IMG/VR virus record: IMGVR_UViG_3300018025_000016
Span: 1 to 28,124 of that record
DNA length: 28,124 bases
Direction: 5' to 3' (one strand)
From: a virus
This document shows, piece after piece, positions 23,849 to 28,124 of this stretch. Below the pieces are notes generated by a model, which was given only the letters and a program-made list of their open reading frames with translations, did no database searches and was not told where the DNA came from. Positions within the stretch are counted from its first letter, which is position 1, and each line of letters begins with the position of its first letter. Made by a program: the position numbers and the translations under genes.

Positions 23849-24112
23849 ATGCTTAGTTTATTTCATGCCCATAGAATAATCGAAGCTATTTATATTGGCG
23901 CAAAGCTTGTATGTCATTATGCTCCTAAAATTGTTCAAGCCTTAACAATGGTGGTTACGTTTTCCAGCGCTACGGCTGCTCTTATTCCGAGATTGGATAG
24001 CAATGGTAATCCAAATGTTATACATAAATTCATTGATGTTTTGGCATTAAACATATTAAATTCGGCTCACAATGTTGGATTGGCGACGGACATTCAAGAA
24101 AAATCTGATTAA
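23849..24112 (+). CDS. Small membrane protein next to the lysin, probable holin or lysis protein
   Basis: This 87-aa protein has one clear hydrophobic segment (IVQALTMVVTFSSATAALIP) followed by a polar end with HKFIDVLALNILNSAHNVG, a pattern seen in small phage proteins beside endolysins (a Pro-rich turn, then LALNVxxAK). ATG 23849 is preceded by AGGAGGAG (23839-23846); an in-frame ATG at 23819 overlaps the lysin stop but lacks such a site. A holin role (timed membrane opening for the lysin) is inferred from position and the membrane segment. Its stop overlaps the end of the converging minus-strand operon by 4 bases, with no terminator. Confidence 0.6.
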   Translation: MLSLFHAHRIIEAIYIGAKLVCHYAPKIVQALTMVVTFSSATAALIPRLDSNGNPNVIHKFIDVLALNILNSAHNVGLATDIQEKSD

Positions 24113-24417
24113 TTTTTAATGGAAGCATTAATGGTTTCCTGTGACATAGATATCATTTGGATATGTTGTCTTGCAGATTTGTAGATTGATTCAAAATAAT
24201 CTAATCTGTTTTGTGTTCCTGGAACCAGATTAATTATTGCGCCGACCAAGGTGTTTGCGGCTCCGCTTATAACGGCTTGATGCCTGTCATCAATAGGAAG
24301 TGATATATTCTCATCATTATTTAAAAAATCATCTATGGCGGATTCTATGACTTTCATCAAATCACGCTCAAGTGATTTGGTGCTTTCTGGTATAACATTT
24401 TCTCTTGATTCTGACAT
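24109..24417 (-). CDS. Hypothetical helical protein, last gene of the minus-strand operon
   Basis: This 102-aa protein is helical and acidic. Its central stretch, IESAIDDFLNNDENISLPID followed by DRHQAVISG, resembles FANVLNKFMDDNVGFSVDDR in the 91-aa protein encoded at 26396-26671: a hydrophobic helix, an Asn/Asp turn, then a DDR triplet and another hydrophobic helix. The two are probably paralogues. GAGG lies five bases before the ATG. I do not recognise the family. Confidence 0.65.
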   Translation of the reverse strand: MSESRENVIPESTKSLERDLMKVIESAIDDFLNNDENISLPIDDRHQAVISGAANTLVGAIINLVPGTQNRLDYFESIYKSARQHIQMISMSQETINASIKN

Positions 24418-24424
24418 TTTAACC

Positions 24425-24676
24425 TCACAATAACATTAATAATGATGATCCGGTAAAGCATAGTATAATGAATTTAATCCAATATTGATATTTTAATGGC
24501 GCTGGATATGCCATACAATAAAGCGCCACCATAATCGGAATGAATGAAAGCATCGAATGAAAACGATAGTCAGTTAAAAAATCATATCCCATTATACAAA
24601 TAAAATAATATATTATAAAGTTAGCTAAAACTATTGTTGCATAGAAAACATTGTTAAAGCTCATCCGTGTTATCAT
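24425..24676 (-). CDS. Small multi-pass membrane protein
   Basis: This 83-aa protein has three hydrophobic segments: about 10-30 (VFYATIVLANFIIYYFICIM), 42-58 (MLSFIPIMVALYCMAYP) and 66-82 (WIKFIILCFTGSSLLML). The start at 24676 lies inside the end of the YopX-type gene (ATGATAAC) with GAGAGAG upstream; a second ATG at 24664 is possible. No motif points to a function. It is part of the overlapping early-type operon. Confidence 0.6.
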   Translation of the reverse strand: MITRMSFNNVFYATIVLANFIIYYFICIMGYDFLTDYRFHSMLSFIPIMVALYCMAYPAPLKYQYWIKFIILCFTGSSLLMLL

Positions 24677-25046
24677 TTTTTACTCTCTCTAAAAGTGCTG
24701 GACACTCATATATATTACCGTCATTTGATATTTTTTCTATATTGTAATAATCCTGTCCGTAAATAATCAGAAAATCTTTTATATTTTCCACAAGATAATA
24801 AATATTATTCCCTGTTTTCCTATATAAAAACAAAACGTCGCCTTCATAGATTGGTTTGTCTTGCCAGTCATATATTCCTGTGAATTGCATAGAGATAAAT
24901 CTATTTTCAAAAAATTCTCCCAAAGGATAGGGGCTTGAATAATCAGAGTCCGTATATTCTAATTCTCCCAAGTCAGTCATATAAAAATTAATTGGCCATT
25001 CAAATGTTTTGTTTAAATTATCCCAAACTCTAAATCCCAGCATCAT
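24654..25046 (-). CDS. YopX-family protein, copy 1
   Basis: This 130-aa protein shows the YopX hallmark order: LGFRVWDNLNKTFEW at the N-terminus, MQFTGIYDWQDKPIYEGDVL at about 53-72 (the TGxxDxxxxxIYEGD core), then a beta-rich C-terminal half. YopX proteins are frequent in phages; their function is not established. AAGGAAG precedes the ATG, which overlaps the previous stop. A second copy lies at 27548-27916. Confidence 0.85.
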   Translation of the reverse strand: MMLGFRVWDNLNKTFEWPINFYMTDLGELEYTDSDYSSPYPLGEFFENRFISMQFTGIYDWQDKPIYEGDVLFLYRKTGNNIYYLVENIKDFLIIYGQDYYNIEKISNDGNIYECPALLERVKNDNTDEL

Positions 25047-25255
25047 TCAACTTCCTTATTCTCGTAATCCTTCATCATATCAATACCTTTTTTAATTTTA
25101 TCCTCGCATTCCTGATATGTTTCACCAACTGCCTGCATAAAATATTTGGAAAATTCCGTCCATCCCTCGAACTGTGATAAACCCAGACACTCTGAATATA
25201 TTTTATTTGGTGTCACGTTATACCATACACCGCGATACCTCAATTCTTCTGGCAT
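25043..25255 (-). CDS. Small hypothetical protein of the accessory operon
   Basis: This 70-aa protein (MPEELRYRGVWYNVTPNKIY at the start) has an N-terminal beta-like part, a Trp-containing middle and a charged helical C-terminus (DKIKKGIDMMKDYENKEVE). Its stop overlaps the YopX start (ATGA), and GGGAG lies upstream of its own ATG. No family is recognised. Confidence 0.62.
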   Translation of the reverse strand: MPEELRYRGVWYNVTPNKIYSECLGLSQFEGWTEFSKYFMQAVGETYQECEDKIKKGIDMMKDYENKEVE

Positions 25256-25261
25256 AATTAA

Positions 25262-25444
25262 TCAATCTCCCTTCACATTAATAACATATCGCCCAATAGA
25301 TCCAATTGTTCCAAGAGCCCAGGAAGATACAAATGAAATTAAAATGTTATGCTCAACCTGATAAACACCCAGTAACCATGAAAGCGCAATCCAAAAAACT
25401 ATAAAATTGACAAAATCATTAATAAAAAGTTCGCGTCTAGTCAT
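25262..25444 (-). CDS. Small two-segment membrane protein
   Basis: This 60-aa protein starts with a charged MTRRELFINDF and then has two hydrophobic stretches, NFIVFWIALSWLLGVYQ (13-29) and ILISFVSSWALGTIGSIGRY (about 34-53), forming a likely helical hairpin in the membrane. Its start overlaps the stop of the 49-aa gene upstream by 8 bases. The function is unknown. Confidence 0.62.
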   Translation of the reverse strand: MTRRELFINDFVNFIVFWIALSWLLGVYQVEHNILISFVSSWALGTIGSIGRYVINVKGD

Positions 25445-25586
25445 GATTAATTTTCTCAGTTCTCTTTCCCATCAAATACATCAACATCATCTTCATTTCA
25501 TTCTTTCTATGATGAACAATCCATTTCTGTTCCTCATCGTCTTTCTCATAGAATGTGTAACATACTTTGCATATCTCAAGCTTCAT
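25437..25586 (-). CDS. 49-aa protein with a CxxC pair
   Basis: A short frame starts at ATG 25586 and ends at TAG 25437-25439. The protein begins MKLEICKVCYTFYEKDD, with a CKVC pair, and later has WIVHHRK, so a CxxC...HH metal site is possible. The rest is Met/Lys-rich helix. It overlaps its upstream neighbour by 11 bases and its downstream neighbour by 8, which is the pattern of this operon and fills what would otherwise be a 130-base hole between genes. No family is recognised. Confidence 0.6.
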   Translation of the reverse strand: MKLEICKVCYTFYEKDDEEQKWIVHHRKNEMKMMLMYLMGKRTEKINHD

Positions 25587-25872
25587 GCTTCACCCACATT
25601 TCTTTCTTTCCATCCGACAAAACTTTAACATCGGGATGGGCATAGCAATTCCCCATGAATTCAATGGCTGCAATGAATCCATCTTTCTCAAATTCTTCTT
25701 TTGTTGACAAGTTTATCCAATCCATAAAGAACTCACTATTTACAGGTCTTTTTGGATTGATGACCATTTTATATTTTTTGACAAAATATTTACCAGGTTG
25801 GCACATATCAAGCATGGTCATCCATTCGGTTATTTTTGGCAATGTAATGTATAAAATGACTTCGTGTTTCAT
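25576..25872 (-). CDS. Hypothetical protein of the accessory operon
   Basis: This 98-aa protein has a beta-like N-terminus (MKHEVILYITLPKITEW), a basic middle (YFVKKYKMVINPKRPV) and a C-terminal helix with acidic residues (STKEEFEKDGFIAAIEFMGN). No membrane segment or catalytic motif is seen. Its start overlaps the stop of the upstream frame as ATGA. The function is unknown. Confidence 0.62.
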   Translation of the reverse strand: MKHEVILYITLPKITEWMTMLDMCQPGKYFVKKYKMVINPKRPVNSEFFMDWINLSTKEEFEKDGFIAAIEFMGNCYAHPDVKVLSDGKKEMWVKHEA

Positions 25873-26021
25873 TCGGATTCCTTATTAGCTATTGCTTCAA
25901 GCAAGGTTTCATAACAAGAATGACGCGCAGCCAATAATCCACGATCTAATCCTTTTTTTCCCCAAAAACTATCATATACAAATGAAGTCACAGCACCGCG
26001 ACCCGTTTCAATGTCATACAT
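25869..26021 (-). CDS. Small hypothetical protein, probably shortened at its N-terminus by the IS remnant
   Basis: This 50-aa frame starts at ATG 26021, just 13 bases downstream of the right end of an IS200/IS605-type remnant, and reads MYDIETGRGAVTSFVYDSFW before a helical end (ARHSCYETLLEAIANKE). No good Shine-Dalgarno precedes it, and the frame stays open back through the IS end, so the original gene probably began further upstream and lost its start to the insertion. It may be expressed only by read-through coupling. No family is recognised. Confidence 0.5.
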   Translation of the reverse strand: MYDIETGRGAVTSFVYDSFWGKKGLDRGLLAARHSCYETLLEAIANKESE

Positions 26022-26215
26022 CCGTATAACATGTTGACATCCTCCCCGCCATGAATGACGAGGATTCCTCTGATGCCGCCCCAAAGGGCTGCACTGAGCT
26101 GGTTCCTGCTGCTGGCGCTCCTAGGGGCAGCACTCACTTCACAGGCTAACCGGGCGTGTCCCGCCCTTAATATATTTAATGCGGCGACCAAGTCTGCGTG
26201 TTCATTATTACTCAT
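25988..26215 (-). pseudogene. tnpB: C-terminal remnant of a TnpB (IS200/IS605 OrfB) gene
   Basis: The frame from ATG 26215 reads NNEHADLVAALNILRAGHAR and then LACEV. This is the end of the TnpB RuvC domain, where the pattern HADxxAAxNIL carries the last catalytic Asp, followed by the usual A/G-rich C-terminal end. The rest of TnpB (zinc finger, other RuvC parts, N-terminal domain) is missing. In-frame stop TGA lies just upstream, and the frame runs past the element's right end to 25988, so it cannot make a nuclease. The sequence is clearly GC-richer than its AT-rich surroundings, a sign of foreign origin. In ORF terms it starts in a TGATG overlap with the 57-aa gene. Confidence 0.75.
26034..26212 (-). 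mobile_element. Right-end remnant of an IS200/IS605-family element with candidate omega RNA
   Basis: On the minus strand the element ends GGAGGATGTCAA; the final TCAA is at 26034-26037. This is the right-end sequence typical of OrfB-carrying IS200/IS605 elements. A hairpin ATCCTC/GAGGAT at 26039-26065 precedes it. Further stems lie upstream: GCCC/GGGC (26078-26081 with 26086-26089), GCTGC/GCAGC (26108-26112 with 26127-26131) and GGGCG/CGCCC (26152-26156 with 26162-26166). In active elements this 3' part is transcribed as the omega (re) RNA scaffold, and the 16-20 bases after the end act as guide; here that would be 26014-26033. The left end, TnpA and most of TnpB are absent. Confidence 0.72.
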
Positions 26216-26388
26216 CAATACTCAACCGTCTCAATTCTTACGCATCTAGCCATATCAAAATACTTTTCATCATACATTTCTGAAATCAAATGTACTTGGC
26301 AATCTTCCAAAGTATTAAACTCTATGCTTCCAAGTAAATTAATATTGTTAAGCACAAGCGCATAAGTGATTAATGTGGTTGCTATCAT
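26215..26388 (-). CDS. 57-aa hypothetical protein, ends at the IS remnant
   Basis: ATG 26388 is preceded by TTGAGGTAGAC, a good ribosome binding site formed by the end of the upstream gene. The product starts with a mildly hydrophobic stretch (MIATTLITYALVLNNINLLG), then EDCQVHLISEMYDEKYFDMA and ends in RIETVEY. The stop TGA (26215-26217) lies at the left edge of the TnpB remnant, so the gene's original C-terminus may have been cut by the insertion. No family is recognised. Confidence 0.6.
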   Translation of the reverse strand: MIATTLITYALVLNNINLLGSIEFNTLEDCQVHLISEMYDEKYFDMARCVRIETVEY

Positions 26389-26395
26389 GTCTACC

Positions 26396-26671
26396 TCAAT
26401 TCATCATTTGACCTGCTGGTTTGCTATATAATTCTATAGCATCGGCCACGTCTTCGTATATATCATCCAAAACTTCTTTCTCATATCCTGACTCTGATGC
26501 GGCCATAATGAACGATAAAAGAATGTCACATAAAGAATGCTGAATCATGCAAGATCTGTCGTCAACACTAAACCCAACATTATCGTCCATAAACTTATTC
26601 AGAACATTCGCAAAGCCTTGCGTCAATTCTCTAATTAAAGACATTTCTTCATCGGTGTATAGTTCTGGCAT
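26396..26671 (-). CDS. Hypothetical helical protein with DDR motif
   Basis: This 91-aa acidic helical protein contains LIRELTQGFANVLNKFMDDN then VGFSVDDRSCMIQ, resembling the 102-aa protein at the other end of the operon (24109-24417). Its start overlaps the upstream stop (TAATG). No family is recognised. Confidence 0.65.
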   Translation of the reverse strand: MPELYTDEEMSLIRELTQGFANVLNKFMDDNVGFSVDDRSCMIQHSLCDILLSFIMAASESGYEKEVLDDIYEDVADAIELYSKPAGQMMN

Positions 26672-27075
26672 TAATCCACTTTTCCCGCCATCTTTTCTTC
26701 CATTTGTTGCTTAAACTTATCTTCTATCTTTTGCTTCAGCTCAATACCTGAATTAATTATCATCTGACAAATCATAAAATGTAGTCTATGATAACTATCA
26801 TATTCATTCAAATGAGGGCTTGTACATTCTACAACCAAGTCACTATAAGAATCTCTCAATGTAAATGTTAATGCACAAAATGGCTCATTTCCTCTTATAC
26901 TTCCATTAAATCTCTTCCCATCGTTATAATAACTTGGATTAAAAGAATCAAATATCTCGGGAAATTCCTTTATTATCCTATGATAAGCATCATTTCTATT
27001 TTTAAATCGGCCAGATTGATTAATCTCATGCGATTTAATTTTTTCACTATCTTTATTACAGCTAAAAAAACACAT
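26671..27075 (-). CDS. Hypothetical protein with basic N-terminus
   Basis: ATG 27075 is used because GAGG lies eight bases upstream; an in-frame TTG at 27081 would be too close. The 134-aa product has MCFFSCNKDSEKIKSHEINQ at its N-terminus, a central region with Asn/Tyr/Phe (FNPSYYNDGKRFNGSIRGNE), a beta part with Cys, and a charged helical C-terminus rich in Lys, Gln and Met (KIEDKFKQQMEEKMAGKVD). It lies next to the SSB-like gene. No known family is visible. Confidence 0.65.
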   Translation of the reverse strand: MCFFSCNKDSEKIKSHEINQSGRFKNRNDAYHRIIKEFPEIFDSFNPSYYNDGKRFNGSIRGNEPFCALTFTLRDSYSDLVVECTSPHLNEYDSYHRLHFMICQMIINSGIELKQKIEDKFKQQMEEKMAGKVD

Positions 27076-27095
27076 CTTCAATGCCTCACTAGAAA

Positions 27096-27551
27096 TTAAA
27101 AAGGAATATCGCTATCAAATTCTTCTTTCTTCTCTTGCCTTACATAAATATCAGGCACAGCTCCCACAGGCTTAACAATGTACTTCTTAACATTGTTCTT
27201 GTCGGGATAGGTTCCACCCTGTGGATTTGCTGAACCTTTTTGAACTTCAACTTCCACGTAACCTGATTTACCAATGCAATCTAAAGATTCTAAACTTCCA
27301 GAATGATACTTTTGTTCCATTCCTGTTGATACGCAGAAAGCAAATAGCTTTTGAGGAATCGCTTCTAAAAGATAATCAAAAATGTGGAATGCGCGACCCT
27401 CTTTGTCGAATACTTCTAGGTTTAATTCGATCATGTCATTGCCATTTTTGGATATTTTATCCTTGGCATTTGATACGGTGAAGGGGTAGGTGCCCGCTTT
27501 CATTAGGCCCATTGCGTCGATTTCTTCTTTTGTCTTTGGTTGAAAGTTCAT
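27096..27551 (-). CDS. DUF669-type, SSB-like protein
   Basis: This 151-aa protein fits the DUF669 group of phage single-strand DNA-binding-like proteins. The N-terminus LMKAGTYPFTVSNAKDKISK and GNDMIELNLEVFDKEGR form the expected OB-like strands, the middle has FDYLLEAIPQKLFAFCVSTG, and a Gly/Lys-rich turn (VEVQKGSANPQGGTYPDKNN) follows. The end, EEFDSDIPF, is a close match to the DDDIPF acidic tip by which bacterial SSB binds partner proteins. It probably coats single-stranded phage DNA during replication or recombination. The start overlaps the YopX stop (ATGA). Confidence 0.8.
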   Translation of the reverse strand: MNFQPKTKEEIDAMGLMKAGTYPFTVSNAKDKISKNGNDMIELNLEVFDKEGRAFHIFDYLLEAIPQKLFAFCVSTGMEQKYHSGSLESLDCIGKSGYVEVEVQKGSANPQGGTYPDKNNVKKYIVKPVGAVPDIYVRQEKKEEFDSDIPF

Positions 27552-27916
27552 TTTAATTTCTCCGGTAGTTCGTGATTTTGATATAAGTTTCCGATAATTT
27601 CCGTTTCAAAAAGATTTCCCATATAATCATAATGGCTATTGTCAGTAAGGAATTCTGTAACATTATTTACTTTTTTTGCGAAAAATCTGGGGCGAATTGT
27701 TGATTTTGTAATCTCACTTAGCATGATAATATCTCCCTCAAATATTTCTATCCCATTTTTATCTTTTAGACCTGTTGATTGCATGGGTATGTATTCCAGC
27801 GGGCTTAATCTTCCACCAGCGATCAATTCACCCGAATGGGTCATTGTTGCAAAGACAATCATATCATCCGGAATAAATTTTTTATTTTCAACGTCCCACA
27901 CTCTAAATCCTAGCAT
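27548..27916 (-). CDS. YopX-family protein, copy 2
   Basis: This 122-aa protein shares the YopX pattern with the copy at 24654-25046: LGFRVWDVENKKF, MQSTGLKDKNGIEIFEGDII (about 44-64) and a closing GNLYQNHEL. The two copies flank the operon with diverged C-terminal halves. It is the most upstream complete gene of the minus-strand operon seen here, and it begins 69 bases after the stop of the partial repeat-bearing frame. The function is unknown. Confidence 0.82.
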   Translation of the reverse strand: MLGFRVWDVENKKFIPDDMIVFATMTHSGELIAGGRLSPLEYIPMQSTGLKDKNGIEIFEGDIIMLSEITKSTIRPRFFAKKVNNVTEFLTDNSHYDYMGNLFETEIIGNLYQNHELPEKLK

Positions 27917-27985
27917 TATAAAGCACCCCGCTCTTCATTAATTTCAATATAGATTATTCCTTAGTTTGTTTTAAATTCTGGCTTG

Positions 27986-28124
<139 letters not shown>

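Overview
The window is a contiguous piece of a tailed-phage genome, most likely a podovirus with a P22-like virion. The order large terminase, ~750-aa portal, scaffold, ~425-aa coat, gp4-like adaptor, gp10-like tail hub, three ejection-type proteins and then a receptor-binding tail protein follows the P22 late operon. An SSB-like protein and a RusA-type resolvase fit a phage of a Gram-negative, probably proteobacterial host, but I see no marker that fixes the host. The rest of the replication module and any lysogeny genes lie outside the window.

Layout. 1-90: C-terminal scrap of a gene coupled to the terminase. 90-4110 (+): packaging and portal genes. 4116-4780 (-): a two-gene reversed cassette interrupting the late operon, with its own promoter and a palindromic operator candidate. 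4908-5059: a good sigma70-like promoter followed by a folded leader RNA. 5060-14067 (+): scaffold, coat, connector genes and ejection proteins, with an endonuclease-VII-type HNH gene inserted between the gp4-like and gp10-like genes. 14069-21607 (+): a long tail-adhesin block, one 804-aa tail protein followed by eight small, separately translated proteins that share and exchange modules. 21624-21652: bidirectional terminator. 21685-22542 (-): one more virion-type gene on the opposite strand. 22579-22630: divergent promoters. 22662-24112 (+): small membrane protein, RusA resolvase, muramidase-like lysin and a holin-like membrane protein. 24109-27916 (-): a compact, mostly overlapping operon of small accessory genes, including two YopX-family proteins and a DUF669 protein with an SSB-type acidic tip. 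The window ends inside a hexamer repeat that on the minus strand reads as a Gly-Xaa tail.

Working logic. The + strand late genes build the procapsid (scaffold, coat, portal), fill it (terminase), close it (gp4/gp10-like), deliver the DNA (ejection proteins) and attach to the host (adhesin block). The lysin and holin-like pair releases progeny. The minus-strand operon is probably early or middle and includes DNA-metabolism functions.

The most unusual item is at 26034-26215: a GC-rich remnant of an IS200/IS605-type TnpB gene. It keeps only the last codons of TnpB, several hairpins and an intact-looking right end ending in TCAA. That is the part of such elements that makes the guide RNA, here without its nuclease. 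Other notable items are the structured leader before the scaffold gene, the reversed cassette, and the modular adhesin array.
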